Shown: positions 14,322 through 22,429, counted from the first letter of the stretch. The stretch is DNA of 34,166 bases from Thiemannella venezuelensis (GCF_014203605.1 NZ_JACHJJ010000042.1:1-34166), one strand, 5' to 3'. Made by a program: numbers and translations. The notes: generated by a model not told the origin, from the sequence alone.

Positions 14322-14846
14322 ATGCGCAAGGTTGCCGGGGGATTGCTCGCGGCCGGGGCGCTCATGGCGGTCGTGTCCGCCGGGCCCGCCACCGCGGACG
14401 CCGGGGCGCGGGTGGCGGCGGAGCGGGTGGCGGCCGCGGGGGCGGCGGAGGGCGTCGGGGACGGCAGGCCGAAGCCTCCCTACAACCTGGGGTTCATCCG
14501 GTCCTCCCGCAAGCACACCGGGTACGCCAGGGCCTCGTTCTGGATCAGCAGCTTCGGCGAGAAGCACTTCCAGGTCTTCGGCCGGCTCTACGACCGGGAC
14601 CCGCACCCCGGGCACTGCGCCTCCGTCCAGGCCAGGTTCCACTACGACAAGGGCGGCACCGGCCGGTCGCCCTCGCGCCGGTACTGCCACACCTCCCCCC
14701 ACCGGGAGGAGTACACCGGCTACCTGCTGGAGTCCAAGGGCCCCATCCACCGGGTGGACGTGAAGATCTGCGTCGCCGACGGCCGCCGCGGCCCGGTCTC
14801 CCACTGCCGCACCGAGACGGTCCGCAACGAGGACCTCGCCTGGTGA
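14322..14846 (+). CDS. Secreted protein with four cysteines, unknown function
   Basis: A 174-residue protein I do not recognise. Residues 1-25 are a classical Sec signal peptide: MRK, the hydrophobic stretch VAGGLLAAGALMAVVSAG, then a PATA site with likely cleavage after A25. An Ala/Gly linker follows to about residue 50. The mature basic domain has exactly four cysteines (C99, C122, C150, C162), consistent with two disulphides, and alternating aromatic and charged residues that suggest a small beta-rich fold. The ATG at 14322 has an AGAGGGGAG ribosome binding site. A strong terminator follows, so it is a single-gene transcript. Confidence 0.8.
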   Translation: MRKVAGGLLAAGALMAVVSAGPATADAGARVAAERVAAAGAAEGVGDGRPKPPYNLGFIRSSRKHTGYARASFWISSFGEKHFQVFGRLYDRDPHPGHCASVQARFHYDKGGTGRSPSRRYCHTSPHREEYTGYLLESKGPIHRVDVKICVADGRRGPVSHCRTETVRNEDLAW

Positions 14847-14849
14847 CCC

Positions 14850-14891
14850 GGCGGGACCGCTCTCCCGGTGCGCAGGGAGAGCGGTCCCGCC
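14850..14891 (+). terminator. Strong terminator after the secreted-protein gene
   Basis: GGCGGGACCGCTCTCCC at 14850-14866 pairs perfectly with 14875-14891 (17 bp) around an 8-nt loop and is followed by TTCTC. Confidence 0.85.
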
Positions 14892-14894
14892 TTC

Positions 14895-15040
14895 TCAGGC
14901 GGCCGGGCGCGAGCAGGGGAGGACCAGGGTGAAGACCGAGCCCTCCCCGGGAGTGCCGGCGGCGGTGACGGTGCCGCGGGGTGCGCCGCGGTGACGCCGT
15001 CCAGCAGCGCCACCAGCGCCGCTTCCCGCTCTCCGCCCGG
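14895..15040 (-). pseudogene. Histidine-kinase C-terminal remnant
   Basis: On the minus strand the sequence ends in GTVTAAGTPGEGSVFTLVLP then CSRPAA and a stop at 14895-14897. This is the last strand and tail of a HATPase_c domain, where kinases read HGGTVTxxSxPGxGxxFTLxLP. Just upstream the homologous reading moves to another frame: ALVALLDGVTAAH at about 14988-15026 looks like the preceding LALVRAVxxAH helix. No kinase body, DHp domain or start is present, so this is a frameshifted fragment of a lost two-component gene. The upstream limit is approximate. Confidence 0.55.
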
Positions 15041-15107
15041 AAGGGGGACGGCCGGCCGCGGGGCGCCCGAATCCCCGGCGGTCGATCGCCGGCCGCCGCC
15101 GCTGCTC

Positions 15108-15113
15108 TACCCT
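15108..15113 (+). promoter_or_regulatory. Candidate -10 box upstream of the recD2 leader ORF
   Basis: TACCCT fits the actinobacterial TAnnnT -10 pattern and lies 31 bases before the GTG of the small upstream ORF. No clear -35 box is seen. Confidence 0.4.
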
Positions 15114-15143
15114 GGCCCGGGAAGGTTAGGAGAGAGGTTTTCC

Positions 15144-15233
15144 GTGAAGCCTGGTTCGGACGGTCCCCCCGCCGCATCGATCGACGCCCTCCCCGGGCGG
15201 ATCGCGCGAGACCGCGTGACGGAGGCGCCATGA
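15144..15233 (+). CDS. 29-codon upstream ORF overlapping recD2
   Basis: GTG at 15144 is preceded by AGGAGAGAGG at 15128-15137, the best ribosome binding site in the region. It opens a 29-residue frame, (M)KPGSDGPPAASIDALPGRI and on to ...TEAP, that ends at TGA 15231-15233. That stop shares ATGA with the recD2 start at 15230. The layout is typical of translational coupling. The peptide has no recognised domain and may be a leader peptide or simply a coupling device. Comparative conservation would be needed to call it a functional protein. Confidence 0.5.
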   Translation: MKPGSDGPPAASIDALPGRIARDRVTEAP

Positions 15234-17434
15234 CCGGCCCCGGCGGCACGGAGCTGCACGCGGTCCTCGAACGCATCACCTACGCCAACGAGGAGACCGG
15301 GTACACCATCGCGCGGGTGGCCACCGAGCGCTCCGGAGCCGAGCTGCTGACCGTGGTGGGACCGCTGCTGGGGGCGCAGGTCGGCGAGTCGCTCCGGCTG
15401 ACCGGCCGCTGGGGCTCGCACCCCCGCTACGGCCGCCAGTTCGAGGTCTGGTCCTACACCACCGTGCTGCCCGCCACCGTCCAGGGCATCCAGCGCTACC
15501 TCGGCTCGGGGCTGATCAAGGGCATCGGGCCGAAGATGGCCGAGCGGATCGTCGGCCACTTCGGCACCGACACCCTGGAGATCATCGAGACCGCCCCGGA
15601 ACGGCTGGTCGAGGTCCCCGGGCTGGGGCCGAAGCGGACCAAGATGATCGCGGCCGCCTGGGAGGAGCAGAAGATCATCAAAGAAGTGATGATCTTCCTG
15701 CAGGGGGTCGGGGTCTCCACCTCGATCGCGGTGCGGATCTTCAAGCAGTACGGCGACAGCTCCATCTCGGTCGTCAGGAGCGAGCCGTACCGGCTGGCCG
15801 ACGACGTGTGGGGCATCGGCTTCAAGACCGCCGACACCATCGCCCAGGCCGTCGGCATCCCGCACGACAGCCCCGAGCGGGTCAAGGCCGGACTGCGCTA
15901 CACCCTGTCGCAGGGCGCCGACGACGGGCACTGCTACCTGCCCGCGCCCAACCTGGTCGCCGACGCGGTGAAGATCCTGCAGGTCCCGGCCGAGCTGGTC
16001 GCCTCCTGCCTGGAGGAGCTCGTCGCCGAGGAGGGCGTGGTCCGGGAGGAGCTCCCGGCCGGGGAGAACACCGTCCCCGCGGTCTACCTGGTCCCCTTCC
16101 ACCGGGCCGAGCTGTCGCTGGCCGGTTCGCTGCGCGGCCTGCTGAACTCCTCCCACGACCGGCTCGGCGTCTTCCGGTCGGTCGACTGGGAGGTCGCGCT
16201 GGAGTGGCTGCGCGGGCGGACCGGCGCCGACCTGGCCGCCGAGCAGGCCCAGGCCGTACGGCTGGCGCTGAGCGAGAAGGTCGCGGTGCTGACCGGCGGG
16301 CCCGGCTGCGGCAAGAGCTTCACCGTGCGCTCCATCGTCACGCTGGCCCGTGCCAAGAAGGCCAAGGTCATCCTGGCCGCCCCCACCGGCCGGGCGGCCA
16401 AACGGCTCTCGGAGCTGACCGGCCACGAGGCCACCACCGTGCACCGGCTGCTGCAGCTGCGTCCCGGCGGGGACGCCACCTTCGACCGCGACAACCCCCT
16501 CGACGCCGACCTGGTCGTGGTCGACGAGGCCTCGATGCTGGACCTGCTCCTGGCCAACAAGCTGGTCAAGGCCGTCGCCCCCGGCACCCACCTGCTGTTC
16601 GTCGGCGACGTCGACCAGCTGCCGTCGGTCGGCGCGGGAGAGGTCCTGCGCGATCTGCTGGCCGCCGAGGAGGAGATCCCCCGGGTACGGCTGACGCACA
16701 TCTTCCGGCAGGCCCAGGAGTCCGGGGTCGTCACCAACGCCCACCGGGTCAACACCGGTCTGATGCCGGCGCTGGAGGGCATGAAGGACTTCTTCCTGTT
16801 CCCGTGCGAGGAGCCCGAGGAGATCGCGGCGCTGACCGTCGACGTGGTCGCCAACCGCATCCCCCGCAGGTTCGGCCTCAACGCCCGCCGCGACGTGCAG
16901 GTGCTGGCGCCGATGCACCGGGGCGCCGCCGGGGCGGGCAACCTCAACACCGCCCTGCAGGAGGCGCTGACCCCGTTCCGCGAGGGCATGCCCGAGCGCC
17001 GCTACGGCGGGCGGGTCTTCCGGATCGGCGACAAGGTCACCCAGCTGCGGAACAACTACGACAAGGGTGCCGCGGGGGTGTTCAACGGCACCGTCGGCGT
17101 GGTGGTCGACATCAAGCCCGACGACCACCGGCTGGTCGTGCGCACCGACGAGGACGAGGACGTCGAGTACTCCTTCGACGAGCTCGACGAGCTGGCCCAC
17201 GCCTACGCCGTGTCGATCCACCGCTCCCAGGGCAGCGAGTACCCGGCGGTGGTGATCCCACTGGCCACCAGCGCGTGGATGATGCTCCAGCGCAACCTGC
17301 TCTACACCGCCATCACCCGGGCCAAGAAGCTCGTCGTCATCGTCGGCTCGCGCCGGGCGCTGGGGCAGGCGGTACGCACCCGCGGCGCCGGGCGCCGCCA
17401 CACCAGCCTCACCCACCGGCTGCGCCAGGGCTGA
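15230..17434 (+). CDS. recD2: RecD2-type ATP-dependent 5'-3' DNA helicase
   Basis: A 734-residue superfamily 1B helicase for DNA repair and replication-fork maintenance, independent of RecBC. The N-terminal OB-like domain (1-90) is followed by tandem helix-hairpin-helix motifs, KGIGPKMAERIVGHFG (about 97-112) and VPGLGPKRTKMI (about 129-140), and the fused RecD core. Walker A is TGGPGCGKS ending at S363, Walker B is VVDEAS with D432, followed by GDVDQLPSVGAG, the SH3-like insertion, and motif VI (YTAITRAKK, about 692-700) with the preceding SIHRSQGSEYP. The length matches actinobacterial RecD2. The ATG at 15230 has GGAGG at 15221-15225 and overlaps the stop of a small upstream ORF. No recB or recC neighbours exist. 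Confidence 0.95.
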   Translation: MTGPGGTELHAVLERITYANEETGYTIARVATERSGAELLTVVGPLLGAQVGESLRLTGRWGSHPRYGRQFEVWSYTTVLPATVQGIQRYLGSGLIKGIGPKMAERIVGHFGTDTLEIIETAPERLVEVPGLGPKRTKMIAAAWEEQKIIKEVMIFLQGVGVSTSIAVRIFKQYGDSSISVVRSEPYRLADDVWGIGFKTADTIAQAVGIPHDSPERVKAGLRYTLSQGADDGHCYLPAPNLVADAVKILQVPAELVASCLEELVAEEGVVREELPAGENTVPAVYLVPFHRAELSLAGSLRGLLNSSHDRLGVFRSVDWEVALEWLRGRTGADLAAEQAQAVRLALSEKVAVLTGGPGCGKSFTVRSIVTLARAKKAKVILAAPTGRAAKRLSELTGHEATTVHRLLQLRPGGDATFDRDNPLDADLVVVDEASMLDLLLANKLVKAVAPGTHLLFVGDVDQLPSVGAGEVLRDLLAAEEEIPRVRLTHIFRQAQESGVVTNAHRVNTGLMPALEGMKDFFLFPCEEPEEIAALTVDVVANRIPRRFGLNARRDVQVLAPMHRGAAGAGNLNTALQEALTPFREGMPERRYGGRVFRIGDKVTQLRNNYDKGAAGVFNGTVGVVVDIKPDDHRLVVRTDEDEDVEYSFDELDELAHAYAVSIHRSQGSEYPAVVIPLATSAWMMLQRNLLYTAITRAKKLVVIVGSRRALGQAVRTRGAGRRHTSLTHRLRQG

Positions 17435-17880
17435 ACGGGGTCACCCCCGCACACCGCGCGCACGGTCGGCTCCGGACCCGATCCCGCGCCGGCTCCGATG
17501 CCGAGCAGGTCCCGCAGGGCGAGCCGGCCGGGCGCCTGCCGGAGGGCGCGAGCCGTACCCCGAGGCGGACGGAGAACCACTCCAGGCCGGCGCCGCTGAG
17601 CCCGGAGCCGGTGTCCTGGAGCAGCAGGCCGCGCGCGGCGGGGCCGGGGCCGTCTCCTCGGCGTGGGCGGCCAGGTCCTCCAGGAGCTGGGGCACCTGGA
17701 GGACCTGGCCAGGCGCAGGCAGCGGTGGCGCGGCGGCGTCCGGGACGGCGGCGGGATCCGGCGGCGGAGGGCTCACAGGGGCTTCGGACGACACGCCACT
17801 ATCAGGTTCACTGACTGTCGGTACCGGGTTGACCTCTCAAAGTAATGCAAATGTGACCTAACTCGCCTGAACCATGTGCA
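17435..17880. other. Gene-free stretch with possible decayed minus-strand gene
   Basis: No intact gene is present. On the minus strand short gene-like pieces occur in different frames, for example VLQVPQLLEDLAAHAEE (about 17657-17710), RGLLLQDTGSGLSGAGLEWF in a second frame (about 17574-17633) and RQAPGRLALRDLLGIGAG in a third, which fits a gene broken by indels. I cannot name the family. From about 17805 the DNA becomes AT-richer and probably starts the promoter region of the transpeptidase gene. Confidence 0.35.
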
Positions 17881-17939
17881 CCTCATACGCATCTCCTAAT
17901 AGTGTTTTTGGATGAGTTTGCACAGTGGGGGAGAGTCTT
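17881..17939 (+). promoter_or_regulatory. Promoter/leader of the L,D-transpeptidase gene
   Basis: An AT-rich stretch with CCTAATAGTGTTTTTGG near 17895-17911 precedes the ribosome binding site GGGGGAGAG at 17927-17935 and the GTG at 17940. A -10 probably lies around TAATAG (17898-17903); no clear -35 was assigned. Confidence 0.4.
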
Positions 17940-19265
17940 GTGCTGAACGTTGATCACCGCCGATGGAGGACCCCGATAGCGGGGCTGGCCGTGGCCGCCC
18001 TCGCCGTGCTGACCACCTCCTGCTCCGACGAGCCGGACGGCTCGGGCCCCGCCGCCGCGGGCGGCGACGGGGGCGCGAGCGCGCCGGCCACCCCGGCCGC
18101 GCCGGTCATCAAGATCAGTCCCGCGGAGGGCAGCGCCACCGTCCGCCCGGACAAGAAGGTCGTCGTCACCGCCGCCGGAGGCGCCCTCGAGCAGGTCACC
18201 GTGGAGAGCGGCGGCGAGCAGGTGGAGGGCGAGTTCGACGCCGACCGGACCAAGTGGGTCTCCAAGGCCCCGCTCAAGCCCGCCAGCGACTACACCGTCT
18301 CGGCGCGCGCGGCCGGCGGCACGACCGCCAGCAGCTCCTTCACCACGCTGAAGCCCGAGACCGAGCTGGCCGTGGCCGACGTGACCCCGTCGGTCAAGGG
18401 GGAGAAGGTCGGCGTGGGGGCACCGATCATCGTCACCTTCAACCGGCCGATCCCCTCCACGGCGGGCAAGGCCAACGTCGAGCGGGCACTGGAGGTCACC
18501 GCTGAGAAGCCCGCCGCGGGCGCGTGGCGGTGGATCGACGACAAGACCGTCATCTACCGGACCGCGAAGTTCTGGAAGGCCCACCAGAAGGTCACCTTCA
18601 CCGCCCACCTCGAAGGGGTGCAGGGCGGCAGGGGCATGTACGGGGTGAAGGACTTCACCAAGACCATCCGCATCGGCGCCGCCCAGATCTCCACCGTCGA
18701 CACCCGCAAGCACAAGATGATCGTCAAGCGGGACGGCAAGGTCGTGCAGACCATGCTGATCAGCGCCGGCATGGCCACCACCCGCGCCTACACCACCACC
18801 AGCGGCGTGCACCTGGCCATGGGCAAGTCCAACCCCGAGCGGATGATCTCACCGGGCTTCGAGAAGGGCCACCCGGAGTACTACGACGTCATGATCAACC
18901 ACGCCGTGCGGTTCTCCAACAGCGGCGAGTACGTCCACGCCAAGAACAACGTCTGGGCACAGGGCCGCCGCAACGTCAGCCACGGCTGCATCAACGCCCG
19001 CCCCGACCAGGCCAAGTGGTTCTACGACCAGGTCCAGCGCGGCGACGTCATCGTCATCAAGGGCACCGACCGCGAGGTGGAGTGGAACAACGGCTGGAGC
19101 TACTGGCAGCTGTCGTTCAAGGAGTGGAAGAAGGGCAGCGCCCTGACCGGCGAGCGCGCCACCGGCGGCAGCGACGCCGGTGACGGCACCGCCGGAGACG
19201 CCGACGCCGGCGGGGACGGCGCCGACACCGGCGACACCACCGGAGCCGGCGCCACCGCCGGCTGA
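17940..19265 (+). CDS. Lipoprotein L,D-transpeptidase (YkuD domain)
   Basis: A 441-residue cell-wall enzyme that forms 3-3 crosslinks between meso-DAP residues of peptidoglycan. The N-terminus is a lipoprotein signal with lipobox LTTSC and lipidated C28, so the protein is anchored outside the membrane. Two immunoglobulin-like domains follow at about 54-140 and 141-245, as in mycobacterial LdtMt2. The catalytic YkuD domain at about 248-376 contains H333 (EYVHAKN) and the motif S347-H348-G349-C350-I-N352 with nucleophile C350. The C-terminal tail after about 400 is a Gly/Asp/Ala/Thr low-complexity run. The GTG at 17940 is preferred over one at 17925 because GGGGGAGAG is then well spaced. Such enzymes resist most beta-lactams except carbapenems. 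Confidence 0.95.
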   Translation: MLNVDHRRWRTPIAGLAVAALAVLTTSCSDEPDGSGPAAAGGDGGASAPATPAAPVIKISPAEGSATVRPDKKVVVTAAGGALEQVTVESGGEQVEGEFDADRTKWVSKAPLKPASDYTVSARAAGGTTASSSFTTLKPETELAVADVTPSVKGEKVGVGAPIIVTFNRPIPSTAGKANVERALEVTAEKPAAGAWRWIDDKTVIYRTAKFWKAHQKVTFTAHLEGVQGGRGMYGVKDFTKTIRIGAAQISTVDTRKHKMIVKRDGKVVQTMLISAGMATTRAYTTTSGVHLAMGKSNPERMISPGFEKGHPEYYDVMINHAVRFSNSGEYVHAKNNVWAQGRRNVSHGCINARPDQAKWFYDQVQRGDVIVIKGTDREVEWNNGWSYWQLSFKEWKKGSALTGERATGGSDAGDGTAGDADAGGDGADTGDTTGAGATAG

Positions 19266-19363
19266 CCCGGGCCCTCCCGCCGGGCGGTCCCGCCGCCCGG
19301 CGCGGCCGCCCGCCGTACGGGTGATCCAGGCCACACCGGCTGGCCGGGCGGGCGGGTACCGGC

Positions 19364-19369
19364 CAGGAT
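19364..19369 (+). promoter_or_regulatory. Candidate -10 box of the MBL-fold gene
   Basis: CAGGAT lies six bases before the ATG at 19376. The spacing matches the other probable leaderless genes in this window, and no ribosome binding site is evident. Confidence 0.35.
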
Positions 19370-19375
19370 GGGCGG

Positions 19376-20134
19376 ATGAAGGCACACCACCTCAACTGCG
19401 GGACGATGCTCCCACCGGCCTCGCCCCGCATGGTCGCCCACTGCCTGCTCCTGGAGACCGGCCGCGACCTCGTGCTGGTGGACACCGGCTTCGCCGTCGG
19501 CGAGGACACCCTCGACGCCGGCTTCACCCGCCTGGTCCGTCCGACCCTGGACCCGGCCGAGCCCGCCCTGCACCAGATCCGCGGGCTCGGCCTGGACCCC
19601 GCCGACGTGCGCCACATCGTGCTCACTCACCTCGACCCCGACCACGCCGGAGGGCTGCGCGACTTCCCGCACGCCCGCGTCCACCTGCACGCCGCCGAAC
19701 TGGCCGCCGCCACCCGCCCGGCGAGCGCGAACGAGCGCCGCCGCTACCGGCCCGCCCAGTGGGCCCACGGACCCGACTGGGCCGCCTACGACGACGCCGG
19801 CGAGGACCTGTTCGGCCTGCGCGCCCGCCCGCTGGACGGGCTGGAGGGCATCGCGCTGGTCCCGCTCGCCGGGCACACCCGCGGCCACTCCGCCGTCGCC
19901 GTGCAGACCGCCGACGGCTGGCTGCTGCACGCCGGCGACGCCTACTACTTCCACGGCGAGCTGGCCACCCCGCCGCGCTGTCCCCTGGTGCTGCGCGCCG
20001 CCCAGCGCACCGTGGCCGTCGACCACGCCGGGCGCCTGGCCAACCTGGCCCGGCTGCGGGAACTGCCGCCCGGCCGGATCGAGGTCTTCAGCGCCCACGA
20101 CGCCCAGGAGCTGGCCCGCTACCAGCGACCGTAG
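19376..20134 (+). CDS. Metallo-beta-lactamase-fold hydrolase
   Basis: A 252-residue cytoplasmic hydrolase. The metal-binding motif is T84-H85-L-D87-P-D89-H90-AGG, the HxDxDH variant common in lactonase-like MBL proteins. Further ligands are likely the His in LAGHTRGHS (about residue 165) and the Asp in LLHAGDAYY (about 188). The early LVLVDTGF beta-strand is also characteristic. The HLDPDH form points towards lactonase or other small-ester hydrolysis, but substrate cannot be assigned. The ATG at 19376 is probably at or near the 5' end of the mRNA. The gene converges on the radical SAM gene with only 2 bp between stop codons and no visible terminator hairpin there. Confidence 0.88.
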   Translation: MKAHHLNCGTMLPPASPRMVAHCLLLETGRDLVLVDTGFAVGEDTLDAGFTRLVRPTLDPAEPALHQIRGLGLDPADVRHIVLTHLDPDHAGGLRDFPHARVHLHAAELAAATRPASANERRRYRPAQWAHGPDWAAYDDAGEDLFGLRARPLDGLEGIALVPLAGHTRGHSAVAVQTADGWLLHAGDAYYFHGELATPPRCPLVLRAAQRTVAVDHAGRLANLARLRELPPGRIEVFSAHDAQELARYQRP

Positions 20135-20136
20135 CG

Positions 20137-21093
20137 CTAGAGCAGGGAGAGCTGCCGGGCCGGGGCCTGGGCCGGGCGGACCGGCGGGGGGCCGGGCCGC
20201 AGGCCGTAGCGGGCGGCCAGGCGCTCCACCTGCCCGATGATCCCGGCGACGTAGCCGGCGTCGGCGTCGGGGCTCCTGCCGTACAGCTCCCCGTAGCGGG
20301 CGACCAGCCCGGGGTGGCGCTCGGCGAGCCAGGCGAGGTACCACTCGCGCGCGCCGGGCGGCAGCCGCAGCACCCTCGGCTCCAGGCAGACCGCCCCGGC
20401 GGCGGCGATCCGGCGCACCGTGGCCGACAACTGATCGGGCGAGTCGGTCAGCAGCGGCAGGATCGGCGCCATCGCCACCCCGCACGGCACGCCGCGCTCG
20501 GCCAGCGCCGCCACCAGCTCCAGGCGTTTCTGCGCGCTCGGCGCCCCCGGCTCGACCAGGCGGCGCACCTGGTCGTCGACGAACGCCACCGACACCGTCA
20601 CACTCGCCCCGCCCGCCGCCGCCAGCAGCCCGGCGTCCCGCAGGACCAGCGGGCTCTTGGTGTGCACGGTGAAGGCCGCCCCGGCCCCGGCCAGCGCGCC
20701 GGCCAGCTGCGGCATGATCTGGTAGATCTCCTCGGCGTGCTGGTAGCAGTCACCGGCCAGACCCACCGAGACGGGCCCGCCGTCCCACTTGCCGGCCAGC
20801 TCCGAGCGGAGCCGCCGCACGATGTCGGTGCGCACCACGACCCGCGAGTCGAAGTCGGCGCCGGCGTCCAGCCCCAGGTAGCGGTGGCCGCGCCGGGCGG
20901 GGCAGTACCGGCAGGCGTGGGCGCAGCCGCGGTACGGGTTGACCGCCCAGCCGCCGGCCAGTGCGTCCAGCGCCGTGCGGGCCCGCACCTCGTAGCAGGT
21001 CAGCGCGCCATGAACCCGGGTCACCGCGGTGCGCTCGATCCGCGGCCGGACATCGGGCGCCCCGTCCAGCAGCGCGGGGGAGTGCCATCCCAT
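20137..21093 (-). CDS. Rv2578c-type radical SAM protein
   Basis: A 318-residue radical S-adenosylmethionine enzyme. The [4Fe-4S] motif is C57-AHA-C61-RY-C64, the CX3CX2C form, in the context NPYRGCAHACRYCPARRGH, which resembles spore-photoproduct-lyase-like and Rv2578c proteins of actinobacteria. A TIM-barrel core follows, with VSVGLAGDCYQHAEE, TKSPLVLRD and EPGAPSAQKRLEL as typical strands. No auxiliary cluster cysteines are obvious in the C-terminal part. The ATG at 21093 gives the usual MGWHS start of the family; the longer open frame upstream has no support. Function is unknown; DNA-related chemistry is only a family guess. Confidence 0.88.
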   Translation of the reverse strand: MGWHSPALLDGAPDVRPRIERTAVTRVHGALTCYEVRARTALDALAGGWAVNPYRGCAHACRYCPARRGHRYLGLDAGADFDSRVVVRTDIVRRLRSELAGKWDGGPVSVGLAGDCYQHAEEIYQIMPQLAGALAGAGAAFTVHTKSPLVLRDAGLLAAAGGASVTVSVAFVDDQVRRLVEPGAPSAQKRLELVAALAERGVPCGVAMAPILPLLTDSPDQLSATVRRIAAAGAVCLEPRVLRLPPGAREWYLAWLAERHPGLVARYGELYGRSPDADAGYVAGIIGQVERLAARYGLRPGPPPVRPAQAPARQLSLL

Positions 21094-21304
21094 GCGGATC
21101 AGTGGAACACGCTTTCGACTCGGCTCGCAAGGGCTTCCGGCGGGTACCCGCCGCCGTGCCGCGGCCGCCGGGCGCGCGCGGCGGCCGCGGCACGGCGTGT
21201 CCGCAGGACAGGAAACCCAAGAATCCGGACCTCTGCCACCCGGCGGGCCCGCCGCCGGCCCGGGCCGGGCCACGGTGGGAGGCGGCCAACGGAAAGGAAG
21301 ACCC
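21094..21304. promoter_or_regulatory. Divergent promoter region, radical SAM and DJ-1/PfpI genes
   Basis: This 211-bp gap between divergent genes contains the ribosome binding site AAGGAAG for the plus-strand gene near 21294-21300. No operator or -10/-35 pair could be called with confidence. Confidence 0.3.
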
Positions 21305-22000
21305 TTGAAGACCGTCGCGTTCGTCCTCTACCCCGGCATCACCGCCCTGGACCTGGTCGGCCCTCTCCAGGTGATGTCGGTACTGGCCGCCTTCGACCCC
21401 TCGTGGAACGTGGTGGTGGCCGCCGAAACCGCCCGGCCGGCCCCCACCGACACCCCGCTCGGCCTGGTGCCGAGCCACACCTTCGACCAGCTCGCCGGGC
21501 CCGCCGCGCCGTACGCGGTGATCGTTCCGGGCGGCACCGAGCCGACCTTCGCCGCGCTGGCCGACGACAGGCTCCTGGAGCGCATCCGGACCCTCGCCGC
21601 GGGCGCCCAGGTGATCGGTTCGGTCTGCACCGGCTCCCTGCTCCTGGCCGCCGCGGGCCTGCTCCAGGGCCGCCGCGCCACCACCCACTGGGCCGTGCTC
21701 GACGTGCTGGGCCGGCTGGGCGCCGTCCCGGTCGCCGAACGCGTCGTGCAGGACGGGCCCGTCGTCACCGCGGCCGGCGTGTCGGCCGGCATCGACATGG
21801 CGCTGGCGCTGGCGGGACGGCTGGCGGGGGAGGAGACGGCCAGGACCGTCCAGCTCATGATCGAGTACGACCCGCAGCCGCCGTACGGTCCCATCGACTG
21901 GGCCGCGGTCGACCGCGCGAGCCTCGTCCCGGTCATGACCGGCATGCTGGCCGCGGCCCTGGCCGACCACCCGCGCCTGCGGGAGCGCCTCACCGCCTGA
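21305..22000 (+). CDS. DJ-1/PfpI family protein
   Basis: A 231-residue protein of the class I glutamine-amidotransferase-like superfamily, close in layout to isonitrile hydratase and ThiJ-type proteins. The N-terminus KTVAFVLYPGITALDLVGPL carries the usual Asp pocket (D16). The nucleophile elbow is VIGSVCTGSLLLAAAGLL with C108, followed by GRRATTHWAVLD, whose TTHW is characteristic of the isonitrile hydratase/AraC-associated subgroup. No C-terminal AraC HTH domain is present. Translation starts at TTG 21305, supported by GGAAAGGAAG upstream. Likely activities are hydration or hydrolysis of a small molecule, or glyoxal detoxification; the sequence cannot decide. Confidence 0.88.
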   Translation: MKTVAFVLYPGITALDLVGPLQVMSVLAAFDPSWNVVVAAETARPAPTDTPLGLVPSHTFDQLAGPAAPYAVIVPGGTEPTFAALADDRLLERIRTLAAGAQVIGSVCTGSLLLAAAGLLQGRRATTHWAVLDVLGRLGAVPVAERVVQDGPVVTAAGVSAGIDMALALAGRLAGEETARTVQLMIEYDPQPPYGPIDWAAVDRASLVPVMTGMLAAALADHPRLRERLTA

Positions 22001-22008
22001 GCCGCCCC

Positions 22009-22027
22009 GGATCCTAGACTGGGATCC
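22009..22027 (+). promoter_or_regulatory. Promoter of the SMR gene: -10 box between two GGATCC copies
   Basis: GGATCC at 22009-22014 and 22022-22027 flank TAGACT at 22015-22020, a good -10 match. The paired hexamers are 13 bp apart and symmetric, and could be an operator. The leader of about 30 bases then carries GGGGGAG before the ATG at 22057. Confidence 0.45.
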
Positions 22028-22056
22028 TGTACGGCTTTCGGGGGAGAAGTTCACAC

Positions 22057-22383
22057 ATGGCCTGGTTCATGCTGGCGGGCGCGATCGTCGCGGAGATCCT
22101 GGCCACCACCGCGCTCAAGCTGAGCGACGGCTTCTCCCACAAGGGCTGGTCGCTGCTGGTGGTCGCCGGGTACGGCACCGCCTTCTACCTGCTGGCCCAG
22201 GCCCTCAGGCTCCAGATGGAGGTCGGCACCGCCTACGCCGTCTGGTCCGGCGCGGGCACGGCCGCCATCGCCGCGATCGGCGTGCTGTTCCTCGGGGAGA
22301 GCCTCACCGCAGCCAAGATCGCCGGTATCGCGCTCATCATCGGCGGCGTGCTCGTCCTCAACCTCGCCGGCGGGGCGCACTGA
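22057..22383 (+). CDS. Small multidrug resistance (SMR) family transporter
   Basis: A 108-residue inner-membrane protein with four transmembrane helices, the exact size of EmrE/QacE-type exporters. The essential membrane-embedded glutamate is E13 (GAIVAEILATTALKLS), and the signature GTAYAVWSG (57-65, with W63) and the second-half GESLTAAKIAGIALIIGGV are present. These proteins work as antiparallel dimers that exchange protons for cationic antiseptics or guanidinium. A single gene occurs here, so a homodimeric Qac/EmrE type is more likely than a paired one. The ATG at 22057 has GGGGGAG about 11 bases upstream. The upstream -10 box lies between two GGATCC hexamers. Confidence 0.93.
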   Translation: MAWFMLAGAIVAEILATTALKLSDGFSHKGWSLLVVAGYGTAFYLLAQALRLQMEVGTAYAVWSGAGTAAIAAIGVLFLGESLTAAKIAGIALIIGGVLVLNLAGGAH

Positions 22384-22429
22384 CGGGATCAGGCCGCCCC
22401 GGCCGGCATGCGATCCGACATTAGTGATC

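Noticed and set aside
12188-14932. Long plus-strand open frame across the amine-oxidase-like gene
   Set aside because: Low-complexity Val/Asp/Gly/Arg-rich shadow; the minus strand carries the recognisable domain and a ribosome binding site.
15107-17416. Long minus-strand open frame opposite recD2, and another at 15808-17814 on the plus strand in a different frame
   Set aside because: recD2 has every expected motif in one continuous frame; the others are compositional shadows without domains.
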